In this document: piece by piece, positions 1 to 10,121 of the stretch
Layout: every line of letters begins with the position of its first letter
Numbering within the stretch: position 1 is the stretch's first letter
Source: Bigelowiella natans CCMP2755
Taxonomy: Eukaryota; Cercozoa; Chlorarachniophyceae
Reading direction: 5' to 3'
Length of the DNA stretch: 22,294 bases
Assembly: GCA_000320545.1 (NCBI GenBank)
Contig: ADNK01003379.1
Coordinates: 1-22,294, forward strand
Position numbers and translations under genes: made by a program
Notes under the pieces: model-generated
Database searches by the model: none
The model's input: the letters and a program-made list of their open reading frames with translations, nothing else
What the model was told of the DNA's origin: nothing

Positions 1-1436
1 CCCCCCCCCCCAAACACGAGGCACTCAACCACCACACACACACATCAGGTGGGGGGTGGGTTACACTTGTGAGCCGAACGGCATCGAAGAAGGACAAGAA
101 AACATCCCTCCCCGAAGGTTTTTTTTTCGAAAAGGATCGGGGTTGTGACGTTATTGGTGGCTGGTAGGGCCCTACGGTAAAAAAAAGGGGGTGTGGGGGG
201 GGGGAGAGGAAGCAATGTGGTGAAATGGCAAAAATATCATCAGGTAATATATACGCCTCTCAGGAGAATCTGAATACATAGCAATCTTTCGGACATCTTC
301 TCATCCAGTTCTGTGTGTTTTATCAGTCTTCTCGATGTAAACGTTAGTTACTGGAAGGAGGCTGCAGATGAATAGTCGCGTTCGGATGAGTCCCGACCGC
401 TCTCCAACTCCCGTGGAGGTTTGGAGGTGCTCCCGCCCATTGCAAAGCGGGTTTCGTCCAAATTTGATTGAACGCTGATATCGCTCTCAAAATCTAAACA
501 GAAGAGGACGAGGGGACGGGGGAATTATCGAGAAATCAGTTGCTGCTTCCCCCCTCAAATTATGAAACACTTTCCAATTCTCTTCGAGAAGGATGGCAGC
601 GGCCATCGATTTACCTTTCTTCCACGTACAAAAACCTCGCAGATCTATTTGTTCTTATTGAGGTTTTCCAGTTTGCCGCTCTCAGATCCGGTCTTCTTTC
701 AAGCTGATCAGTGGTGCTGTGTGAAAAGGGGTAGGGTGGGGTTGGGTGACACCATTTCGGGAGGATCCAGACTTATCGCTATCTGTTTTTGTCACTAATC
801 CACAAAATGACCTCCATTTATTGCCGAAAATAACGTATTCTAAAGTCTCTTCTCTTAAATCGCGGAGTGTATTTGTTTTGTTGGCATTTCGAGGGGGCTT
901 GGAGAGGCTAGATTTATTCTAGGAGAGAACTGGAATCCTTTCGATTATTGCGACTTGTAACTTCGATGTCGCTTTGTTTTAAACGCCCTCTTATTTCTGA
1001 AGTTTCACGAACTTTCTTCGGGATCGCTTCTCAGAAATTCGTGAAATTCCTGCCACTACGTAATTCCCAACCTGCAAGTGAAAAACAGATTCTTTTGAGA
1101 ATATGCGACAAGAGAATTTGTTGTCGCAGGGAAGAAACGACATCGGCCCTCATCATGCTTCAAAACCCTCTGAGCAAGATGCTTGTTTACCTTGGCCGAA
1201 AAATGTCACAGGCAATAGAAAGAACGTTTAGTTGATGCCGTGATAAATTGTGCGTTAAGACAGCAGCCCGAGGCGTCATGGGCTCAAAATTTTCTGAGCA
1301 TGATGCTGATTTGTTGCTCTTTGCCTCCCTCATTTCTGGTAGCAAGCAGCCTTTATTAAAAAAAATCACAGGCAATAGATTAAGAACGTTTGGTTGATGC
1401 CATGACAAAACCCTCGTTAAGAGGAGTCCCCAAGGC
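1..1436. other. 5' region with no supported gene
   Basis: I see no exon chain or recognisable domain here. The stretch opens with a poly-C run (1-11) and has a poly-G run near 193-211. A short open frame starts with ATG at 368 (36 codons) and could be a first exon ending at GTGGAG|GTTTGG, but nothing confirms it. The last 275 bases hold the degenerate duplication listed separately. Promoter and 5' leader of the downstream RhoGEF gene are probably in this stretch, and an additional upstream exon of that gene cannot be excluded. Confidence 0.5.
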
Positions 1437-1447
1437 ATGCTGTGGGC
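1161..1447. repeat. Degenerate two-copy direct repeat
   Basis: Two diverged copies lie head to tail, about 1161-1284 and 1285-1447. Each begins with a CAAAA-N5-CTGAGCA-GATGCT block. Each then has TCACAGGCAATAGA, AAGAACGTTT-GTTGATGCC, GCGTTAAG or TCGTTAAG, and a GAGGCGTCATGGGC-like or AAGGCATGCTGTGGGC-like end. The second copy is longer because of an insertion around 1310-1360. Its end overlaps the proposed first coding exon of the RhoGEF gene. Function unknown. Confidence 0.7.
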
Positions 1448-2125
1448 GCTACCTCGTCGGACTCGCTCCAGCCGGCCGAAAACTAGAGGTGCTGTGAGAG
1501 CCAGCAGCAGCAGCAGCATCCAGGGCCTGGAGAGTGCTGCCTCAGCAGTTGTCGAAGAACTTCATGGCCGGATAGAAGCGAAAAAGGAGGGCGAAACTTT
1601 GGGTACTTTATCTACAATCCCCCTCCCCCCCCCTCTTTCCCGCCTTTTATCACATCCCTACTCTTTTCATTCAAAAACTATCTGTTCCAGGGTCTTTTAA
1701 GCTATGCTTGCAATGCGGGGCTCCCGTACTCCTCGAAGGAACTTGTCCTACCTGTGAAGTGAAGACGGAGGGGCAGGAAGCAGGTACCACCCAAAAATCA
1801 GCCGCAACTTTGCCAGTATATTGCCTCCAATCCAAGCAAACCTCTTGCCCGTCCTTAGAGAACCCAATTTGCAAGAACTCGGGAAGCGGAAGCAACACCT
1901 CACCGGGAGGAGGACCTAGGGCAAAGAAGAACAACTTCCGGCCGAAGGAAAGGGAACTTACCCCGAGGAGCTCACGGAGATCGAAAATTGAAAAGTCGAA
2001 GAGACTGCGCAAGAAAGTCGCTCAGGTAGCAGTCGAGGGATGCATTTTTATTATGGAAGGCGTTGAGCTTATATATCACCATTTGAGATTTTCCAGCTGC
2101 TGAGGCAGAGTTTTGATGTCGTTCA

Positions 2126-2179
<54 letters not shown>

Positions 2180-3173
2180 CATTACCTCTCTATCTATCTC
2201 CGACTTTCTTTGGTATTGCATCAGGAAATCTTGTCCACAGAACGAGAGTACGTCAACTACCTTAATACAATCTGCAAGGTCTTTCTCGCCCCTTTGGAGC
2301 TGGTAAGAGGATGATACAGGCAGCATATAGCTGCAGCAGCAAACAGCACTAGTCGTCATCTTTAGCTCAGCGAATTAAATAATCGTTACGTGAGACTGCT
2401 CAATGCTTCGATGGTGGTGTTGATGATATCAACGCAATCACGATAATAAAGGGATGATGGACGATGATGACGATGATTGTGTCTCTTTGCTCTCTTTCCT
2501 TCTCTCCTCCCCGCTCCCCCTCCATTGCCCTACGAAATTCCTCAACGTGATCATCGCCATAATTCATTATCATCATCATCTTCATCAGCATCATCTAGTC
2601 AACCATTCTTCTACACGTACTCCCCCCCCCCCCCTCCCCCCTATTTCAAAAAAAAACCTCAAAAGAGTGCAGCCAACGGCAACGCCCCCATTCCAGAGGA
2701 GGACATCAAGGTCTTATCAGAAAATCACTATTAACCACCCACAGTATAACTTGCATCTCTATCGCTCTCCCTCTTAAGCATCCCGTGCCTATCTTCGATC
2801 TTCCCCAACAGCTTATCTTCCGCCGCATCAAAGACATCCGCGACCTCAACCAGAGCTTTCTCGAGGCAAGTCCCGCAAAAACCGAATCAGCAAATTACAA
2901 CAAATAATACCGCTCACAATATTTATCAATTAAACATAGTTTCGAGCAGACAGAGCGCCGCCCCCCCCCCTCCCCTCCTCCCTTACCCCTCCCCCCCTCG
3001 ATCTCCCGTCTGGTCTCCAAGCATGGGTGGGGTTCTTCTGCCTGACTTTTACCTTCACACAGGCTATCGAGCCGCTTATAACACGATACGATGAGGAGGT
3101 ACTACTTGGGAAAACACTGTCCAAATTCGCACCGTTTTTCAAGGTGAAAGACAAATAGAGAGGCAAATATATA

Positions 3174-3205
<32 letters not shown>

Positions 3206-4246
3206 CCATGCGTTAATGTCACCAGCAAGCAGAGTGCTGACCGTTCTAATCCTCTTCCCCTCACCCCTCTCCACTTAAATTCCTAGATGTACACGCTTTT
3301 TGTAAACGCCCATCAAAGTGAGCGGGTGCAGGATTACATGCGCCAGATTACCGGCAGCGGTCGGCAAGGCACATAGCGAGGGGAGGGGAGGGAGAGCGAG
3401 AGGGATACGTTCAGCCCCACGGAGGAAAAATACGACCCGCAAAACAATCAAACCTAACATGCCTATCAACATCAAACTCTGCCTAAATCCTAAGGAAAAT
3501 CTTTGAAAATCTGGATAAACAAATCCCCCTTCCTGCCCCCCCCCCCCCCCCCAGGAAAGTACGCCGCCAAAATCGCAGAAGCGATCACGCTCCGAAAGCG
3601 GTCGTCAACGCCCTCCTCACGAAGCCGGAGGTCGAGCTCGACAGGACGTCGGAGATCCAGCATATACCAACAGCCCCAGCCCATCAACGAATGGGCCGCC
3701 TTCTGTATGGGGGCTGCCAAGGTTTCAGCGCGGCAAATATCAACTTTAAAACTAATTCTGATGAAAATGAAGTGAGTGAATATCGAATGATAAGGTCAAC
3801 AAATCGCCCAATCTGCCCTCCCTCCTCATCCGGCCGGTGCAGAGGGTTCCAAGGTGATAGGAATGAGGAATAGCAGCAGCAGCAGCAGCAGCAGCAAGCA
3901 ACAACAGCAGTAGAGATTATCCGTACTACTTCTGATAAGATTACATCATCCCCGTTTACACAAGGTACCGGCTATTGTTAGAGGCTTATCTGAAATATAC
4001 GGACGAGGGACACCCCGACTACCAAGATCTGCAGGAGGTGATCGATCGATCTCAGTCGCACATTCGAAAACAGTAGAGAGCAATGATGGTCCGATATGCG
4101 ACAGAAAATGGCGATAGCACTTTGAGAACATACGATTTGATTTCGATGTCCCTTAATATGCCATACAATGTGGCTCCTACGACGAATTTGCAAGAACATG
4201 GAGTACGCTGAGAAAGGAGCATATCGTTGCTGATTGACATATCTAT

Positions 4247-4284
<38 letters not shown>

Positions 4285-4458
4285 GCCGTATTTTTGTGCG
4301 TTTGTTACCGTTCCCAGGCACTGATCAGCATACAAAAAACCGCGGATATGATAAACAAGGACGTGGAAAATCAGAGACAGGTCAGATCTTGCTGTCGCCG
4401 TTTGTTCTCACAAATATTTAACATTATTAAAAGTGGAATTTACGAAGAACTCAAGCCA

Positions 4459-4510
<52 letters not shown>

Positions 4511-7500
4511 CGTCCTATTAGAGAGCAAAGGTGGAGGAGATCCAGACAAAATTCGGCCTTCAAGGTCTCGTTGCCCCGAGTCGCCGATTCCGACTCAAAG
4601 GCCGACTCATGAAGCGGAACAGAAAGCAGGGCGTTTTTAAGGAGTACCTGTTCTTTCTCTTCAGCGATCTTTTGCTTTATGGGTAATAGATACGAATAAC
4701 AAATAGAAAATTATGGGCTATTTCAAACAAAAACTTCGGCGATTTACTATCGTAGTTGGTCATTATTGCTCTCGCTATGCTGCCCCCACCCCCCCCAACT
4801 CATGTCACTATAACGTTGTTGTTGTAGTAGTAGTAGTAGTAATGCATAATGCTGCTTGTAAACATTATTTGGATATTACCAATCGCCCCCCTCCCCTATC
4901 TTCATGTGTGCGTTGCAGGAAAACTGTCGTTGGGATTCGGTCGAGATATACATTGCACCAGCTTATTCCGATCAACAGGGTATGATGTTTGTGCACAGGA
5001 TAAGCCACACTTCGTAGTGGTTTTGCTTGCTACTCCTAATCTAAATATGATTTAGCAGTAGCTGTAGTTGACATTTTGGGGAGACGAGAGGAGAGGGAGC
5101 GAGAGGGAGAGAGGGAAAGGAAATATGGGAAGGTTATTTGAGAAGGCTCATAATAAATATCAAAACAAATTGGAAAGTAATAACAATGATGATGATGATA
5201 ATGATGACAAGCGATGATAATAATACAGGCGTTCAACATTGTCCCGCTGCCGAAATCGGAGAACCCTCTGTCTTTCTTGTATGTAACTATAAATATATAT
5301 ATGAATAATGCAAGAGGGGAATCTAAACCGAGACGTCGATACGTACTTGTAGAGACGAACTCTTGTGCCCTTGCTTACCTTGATGCTGATGATAATGATA
5401 ATTCTGATCAACGACAATGGTAATAGCTGCGAATGTCGTGGAGTTATAAAGTCGTATCATAAATCGTAGGATCGTGAATTCAAAGAAATCCTTCGAGGTT
5501 TATGCGAAGTCGGCAGCGGAGTTTCAGACGTGGATGCGCACGCTAGCGGTGACGACGACATGATGATGATGATGATGATGATGATGATCGGAAAAGGGGA
5601 AGGGTGAGAAGCAGAGAGGGAAATACCAAAGATACACTGCATTCGAGAGAATTGCAGATTTTTGTTGAGTAGGGAAGTACATTTGTCATCGGCATTATTA
5701 TCCTCTTCTCGGAATATATCAGGATGTGATGCAGCATCGTGCAGCAGCTGTGAACAATCAGGTACGCTCTTTTATCAGCCTTCTCAGAGAATATATATTT
5801 ACGCAAATCATCGTTGGACGGCATGTATTAATTATATTTGTATGTTCCGTCTATCTTAATATTTATGCGCGCGCGCGTGTATGTGTTTGTTACATCTTCC
5901 ATTGCTTAACAGAGCGACGTGTCATTCGTGGCGCCTATCTGGGAGAGCGACAACAAAAAAACTTGCCAAAGGCAAAGGTACACTGCTAACATTATGATGA
6001 TGTATTGTGGTGAACGAGGGTTCTTTCTTGAAAAAAAACATGAAGATCAAATTCCAATACGGACAAATCAAATGAAATAAAAAGCTATACTCCCCTTCGA
6101 GGGTCATATCCCTTCTTCCTCATCGATAAGGGCTTTATCTTGCCCCTGTCATGTCCCAGTAACGCCATGTGAAATGCATTCTTAATCTAAGGAATAAGAA
6201 GGGCTTGCCGTGCGGAACGACATTTTCCTTTTTCCGAAGACGGTAGGTTACTTCTTAACCATCATCACGTTTTCCTACACAGCACTGGAATAATTCAAAA
6301 TAAACTGTCTTGTCCCCACTCTCTCTCCCCCCTTTTCTCTCTCATTTGAGTAGGATACACATAAATTTCATCTCATAAACAGTATTGCACTTACACACAT
6401 AAATCCCAACCCCCACCCTAACCATTGATATTTTTCCTTTCCAATAACGTCCTTCATAGGCACCATTGCCGTTGCTGTGGCGTGCTGTGCTGCAGCGAAT
6501 GCTCTCCGTAAGTGCTTAAAATAGCAGCTGTTATAGTAGTAGTCGTAGTAGTAATAATAGTAGGAGTATAGTACTCGGTGGTATGAACCGATATGGTTAG
6601 CCTATCTGTGTTCAGAAGAATCAACAAGACTACTAGCCTAGTTTGATACACACCATACATTTGTATGTAATATTAACATACAAACTGCTAAAAAAGGTAC
6701 CGTGTTTATCTCACGGAGGATGCAAGCTGCCGAGTCAGGTGATTGAAATTGTGATGGTTGTGATATACAATATAATAGTGGTTACATTGGGAGTATGGAG
6801 CCGACAACTACGACAGCAATAGTCATAAAAATGTTTTTATAACTAATTGCTACCATCCAACATCAACAACAAGAATAAAAAGAAAAACAGTATGACTAAC
6901 GCTTCTCGATCTTTTCTGCATACTCCCTACTTGCCTAGGGTCTGCACAGAGTGCGTCTGGGGCATGATGGAGCTGGACAAGAACCAAACACTGTGAGAGT
7001 GAACGAACAAAGGAAGAATATAGCAACGAAGGACGACGATGAAAATATCGCCAAACAACAACAACGAAAGAAATTAAGAATCTATGACAATTAAAGCTCA
7101 ATAAGCACTTCCTTCGCTATTTCGCACGCGCGCACATAGGCTATGTTTGTGAGTACGCGCATATATCTATGGCTCGATCCGCCATCTTTCCATCCACATC
7201 ATAATTCCGATAATCCTAGGTATCGTCGATCTCAGCTCCCCCCTCTCCGTTCCGAATCACCCCTCCACCAGCGCACATCCTACTCTCCAGGAAGCAGCCG
7301 AAGGCGTAGCAGCTTCTTTTATTCTACCAATGGCAGCGTTCTGCGGACGGATATGGGGAGGAGGAGGCGATCTTCAATTGCTTCTCAGGCTGAGCACATC
7401 GACTCTATGATGAGAGGGGATGAGGACGACGAGGACGGCAGGAATTCAGAAATGACGCCGCAACTTGAGAAGGTAGATATGTGCGTTTGTGCGCAGCAAT

Positions 7501-8614
7501 ATGCAAAGGAAGACAATGTGCAGTGAAAACACGCCTTGTGAATGCTCAAAATTGAAAATTTGCGGTCAAGAACATAAGGGATATTGTATGTGTGTGTATT
7601 CGTAAATGCAGTCGTAAGTGCAGGTGTGTGTAGTGGTGATTTACCGTACGACACGCCTGTGTCTGCTATATTTATCCATTCCCTTATCATTTTCTCACCG
7701 AGTTGTTGCTACTACGTTCCTAGCTTCATGGTGCTGCTAGAAGGAGCAGCAGCGAGAGAGGTAGGAGGAGCAGCAGCCAACAATATCGCGTGACTAGTGG
7801 TCACAGCTACCACAAAAACTTTGGGAAGGCGACGCGTAATAGCAACAGTATGAGCTGCGACATGAGCCGTTCCTCTTACCCCTTCGATACCGATGGAGAA
7901 TCTTCAATTATCAATGACACAGGACTGAAGGAGAGTTTTGATGAGGGGGATGTTGATGACGGTGAAGAAAAACATAATCGCATTGGGGAGGAGGAGGACG
8001 TCTCAACGCCTCAAAGTCATGATGACCACGCAGACCGCGTACATCCGAAAGAGGAGGAGGAGGAGGAAAAGAGTACAAATAGAAAAATGGCACAGACACA
8101 GGGATGGGAAAAGGAGATCAGCAGAAATATCAGAAGAAACGATGAAGGGCAAATAGCTAGCGAATGTGTGGCCGAAACTCTTCCCAACGAGCTACAAAAA
8201 AAGAGGCAGGAATACAATTCCCCCCCCACCTGGATTACACATAGAAGCGGTCGGACACATGGACGATCAGCATCAGCAAAGCTTTTTTTCTACACCAACT
8301 CAACTAAAAAATCAAAGCCTTTCCGTTCCCCTCCCGCCCGCATAAATCGCAATCAAGGAACGGCACACAGATGGAAAGTGAGGGCGAGGGGTACAACCCA
8401 CAGCACTGCGGAGAGCGGCAGCAGAAAGATGAAGGTCCTCGAGGAAGAGAGGGGAGAAACAAGCAGAGATAATCGTGGGGACGAGGAACAATATCAGCGA
8501 ACTGCACCTCGGGTTGGGGAAAGTGTTCAAGAGAGTATTACGAACAACCATTACAAAGTATCCATCGTCAAGAGAGAGACCGAGGAAAATCCACTTAATG
8601 TGATCGAAATTTGA
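1437..8614 (+). CDS. FGD-like Rho guanine nucleotide exchange factor (DH-PH-FYVE), 23 exons, about 995 aa
   Basis: Exons: 1437-1602, 1691-2025, 2225-2302, 2666-2710, 2812-2865, 3063-3143, 3287-3359, 3555-3721, 3795-3853, 3965-4037, 4318-4380, 4522-4682, 4919-4979, 5229-5278, 5470-5548, 5723-5761, 5913-5977, 6192-6242, 6460-6507, 6697-6738, 6939-6992, 7220-7472, 7724-8614. Phases agree throughout. By family, it would exchange GDP for GTP on a Cdc42/Rac/Rho-type GTPase, with PH and FYVE binding phosphoinositide membranes. Seen: a C-x2-C-x9-C-x2-C cluster near residue 60-80; a DH domain about 158-398 with EILSTEREYVNYL, RPVQRVPRYRLLLEAYLKYT and DYQDLQEALISIQ; a PH domain about 405-528 with YLFFLFSDLLLYG and the invariant Trp in EFQTWM; a FYVE finger about 529-610 with WESD, RRRHHCRCCG and RVCTEC. 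A charged, Ser/Arg-rich tail of about 380 residues ends at TGA. The start ATG is the least certain point; another exon could lie upstream. Intron 5 is GC-AG. Confidence 0.87.
2129..2180. repeat. (CT)n tract in intron 2 of the RhoGEF gene
   Basis: CT dinucleotide run interrupted once by TTCT, about 45-95 bases before the 3' splice site at 2224. It sits where a polypyrimidine tract would be expected. Confidence 0.95.
2866..3062 (+). other. GC-AG intron in the RhoGEF gene
   Basis: The exon ends CTCGAG and the intron opens GCAAGT, the standard consensus for a GC donor. It closes CACACAG. A GT donor that keeps phase and restores the DH helix is not available nearby. The joined reading (LNQSFLE then AIEPLITRYDEE) is continuous with DH-domain sequence. 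Confidence 0.75.
3168..3205. repeat. (AT)n microsatellite
   Basis: Nearly pure AT dinucleotide run within an intron of the RhoGEF gene. Confidence 0.95.
3537..3552. repeat. Poly-C run abutting a 3' splice site
   Basis: About sixteen C residues lie directly before the acceptor AG at 3553-3554 of the eighth RhoGEF exon, serving as its polypyrimidine tract. Confidence 0.9.
3871..3911. repeat. CAG trinucleotide tract in an intron
   Basis: Run of AGC/CAG units followed by CAACAACAGCAG, located in the intron between RhoGEF exons 9 and 10. It is not part of the coding model. Confidence 0.9.
4250..4282. repeat. (GT)n microsatellite
   Basis: Pure TG dinucleotide run in the intron that precedes exon 4318-4380. 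Confidence 0.95.
4458..4507. repeat. Compound (AC)n(AT)n microsatellite
   Basis: An AC run passes directly into an AT run in the intron just before exon 4522-4682. Confidence 0.95.
4522..5761 (+). other. PH domain exons next to the DH domain
   Basis: Five exons make a pleckstrin-homology domain in the usual DH-PH tandem. Strand 1 is FRLKGRLMKRNRK, then YLFFLFSDLLLYG, then RSRYTLHQLIPINR, then FNIVPLPKSENPLSFL, then SKKSFEVYAKSAAEFQTWM with the C-terminal helix Trp. The basic residues of the first strands are compatible with phosphoinositide binding, which is inference. Confidence 0.88.
5561..5589. repeat. (GAT)n microsatellite
   Basis: GAT/ATG trinucleotide run starting 12 bases after the donor at 5549, in the intron that follows the PH domain's Trp exon. 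Confidence 0.95.
5913..6992 (+). other. FYVE zinc finger split over five exons
   Basis: The signature elements are present in order: WESD (WxxD), a first cysteine in KKTCQR, CGTTFSFFRR, RRRHHCRCCG, CSEC and RVRVCTEC. These predict PtdIns3P binding at endosomal membranes. With GT-AG splicing the first Cys pair reads C-Q-R-Q-R-N-K-K-G-L-P-C instead of C-x2-C, which suggests a misplaced junction, an unusual intron or a real insertion. The remaining three ligand pairs are intact. Confidence 0.85.
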
Positions 8615-9669
8615 GCAAGATGTGATAGTGCAAACTCATTTGCAACTCATCTAGTCTTGATGTACAAAATAGCAAGATGCATCATGGAATAATTTTCAAA
8701 CAGTGTTGATCGTGTCCCACAATGATGAACTTTTGTTAGCCTGCAGTCCCATCAATTGTTGCACTGTCTAGCTTTTGTGCATTCATCAGATTTGCCCAAG
8801 TCATGCACCCATGATGTGAATCAAAGTGAAAATGTGCAGCACACTCTGCATCTCTGGATCTGCATGCACTGCTGCTGCGCTCATCTGGACAAGTCTAGAA
8901 GTGTCCACACATCTCTAGATCTCCTCACAAACCTCTTGACCTGCTAGCCTGCCATCGCTGGATTGGTCCATGATGCGTGCTCCATCGTTGTCGTCTAGTC
9001 ATTTCAAGCTAGCAAGGTTTCCTGATTCCTGAACGTGTTTGTTCCATCAAATCACTCACCCACTCCGGTGCTCATCCTTTTCTCCCAACCTGCTAGCTTG
9101 GAAAAACATCAAGGGAGCAAGTGCGGCGTGAAAGCTACAGATGAACATCGTCGTTGAGTTCCTGGACTTTCAGACGTCAATGTGCAAAATGTGAACAATG
9201 AACATTGAGGAAGGAAGCCATTTCTTGATCATCGCTTAGGAGCGACACGATTGTTTCAACTAGTGCTAATTTCAGAGTTGCATCAGGTGCGACAAGGATT
9301 CAACTAGGACTCAGACCGCAATTCGACTGAGATTGGCACTTAGGAATTAGCTCAAATTACGCCTGCATTTCTTGTTTTTTTTGGGAGATGGAAGCCCGAT
9401 GAAGCCGGATTCCGATCCCATGACATCCACAATGTAGAATCGAGTACGCCGTATCTCAGAATGGAGATGTCTTTTGTCTCTTTCAAAGGCATCGAGAACT
9501 AACACAATTTCGGTTGGCGACAAGTAAAAAGAGTCGTTCCAAGCATTATTGTCCTCGGGTGTCGAATTTGTTTTGACGTTGTTTTTCTGATTTTTTCCTC
9601 TCGCTTTCGATTGTTCCTCAAAACCCTTTGTCTCCTATCGGGCAACTAGTTCTGTAGTAGACTTTCCAC
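8615..9669. other. Intergenic region between two same-strand genes
   Basis: No exon with coding character was found. The first 700 bases are dense in CTAG tetramers (near 8650, 8767, 8895, 8913, 8943, 8994, 9009, 9091, 9259 and 9304), the same oddity seen after the next gene. The stretch 9560-9669 is pyrimidine-rich and has a TAG stop in frame just before the ATG at 9670, so it probably holds the 5' leader and promoter of the next gene. I see no clear TATA box. Confidence 0.6.
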
Positions 9670-10121
9670 ATGCCTCTGTTTAAGGATCAAGATAGCGGAG
9701 TGGAGAAAATCTTTGAAGGGCTTCCAAAAAATGTGAAAGAGGTACACCACGAGAGACGGGTCTATTCCTGCTAAATAAGAAGAGAATCCATTCGATCAAT
9801 ACACACGTGTAAAGATGTACGACTGATTTTACGAGTGAATGTGTTCGGGATCGACAGGAACTGGGTGGGTTTTCCAAAATTGATCTTTTGGACCTTAACA
9901 AGGATGACTGTATTAACATCTGCGAAAGCAAAGCTCAGGTGATGTGACAAATGTTGCCGTGTATTTTGTGCATAGCTATCGGGTGTTTGAGACATAATAA
10001 AATGATCTCATAAAATTGTAATATATTTACGCCAATGTTAATTTGAACACCATGCAGCTTTCTACTTTGCGGATTATACATCCCCAACCACAGAATATTA
10101 CAGTGTTCTACATTATACAGG
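9670..10121 (+). other. SAM-like N-terminal region
   Basis: Three exons give a stretch with FSKIDLLDLNKDDCINIC. This resembles the helix 3-4 pattern of SAM domains (DLL-x-L-x2-DD-x3-IC), closest in my reading to the SAM-like module of CP2/grainyhead factors. It is followed by a beta-like NITVFYII. There is no CP2 DNA-binding domain in front. Similarity is by eye only. Confidence 0.4.

Larger units (their letters stand above)
2225..4380 (+). other. DH (RhoGEF) domain exons
   Basis: Nine exons encode the helical Dbl-homology core. Conserved region 1 is in 2225-2302 (STEREYVNYL). The 'PEEDIK' turn is in 2666-2710. Helix 2 (IFRRIKDIRDLNQSFLE) is in 2812-2865. LSKFAPFFKMYTLFVNAH spans 3063-3359. 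The QR motif, PVQRVPRYRLLLEAYLKYT, crosses the 3795-3853/3965-4037 junction. ALISIQKTADMIN is in 4318-4380. Exon 3555-3721 adds a Ser/Arg-rich loop of about 30 residues within the domain. Confidence 0.9.

Noticed and set aside
562-798. 78-codon open frame near the left end
   Set aside because: No domain and no splice partners with coding character. It is within the range expected by chance.
1187-1519. Minus-strand frame with a signal-peptide-like start (MLLLLLALTAPLVFG)
   Set aside because: The Leu run comes from a CAG repeat on the other strand, within a likely coding exon of the RhoGEF gene. The rest reads through the degenerate duplication and has no recognisable domain.
3722-3775. Extension of RhoGEF exon 8 to a strong GTGAGT donor at 3772
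   Set aside because: It ends in phase 2, while the next exon (with the DH QR motif) needs phase 0. The donor at 3722 keeps phase.
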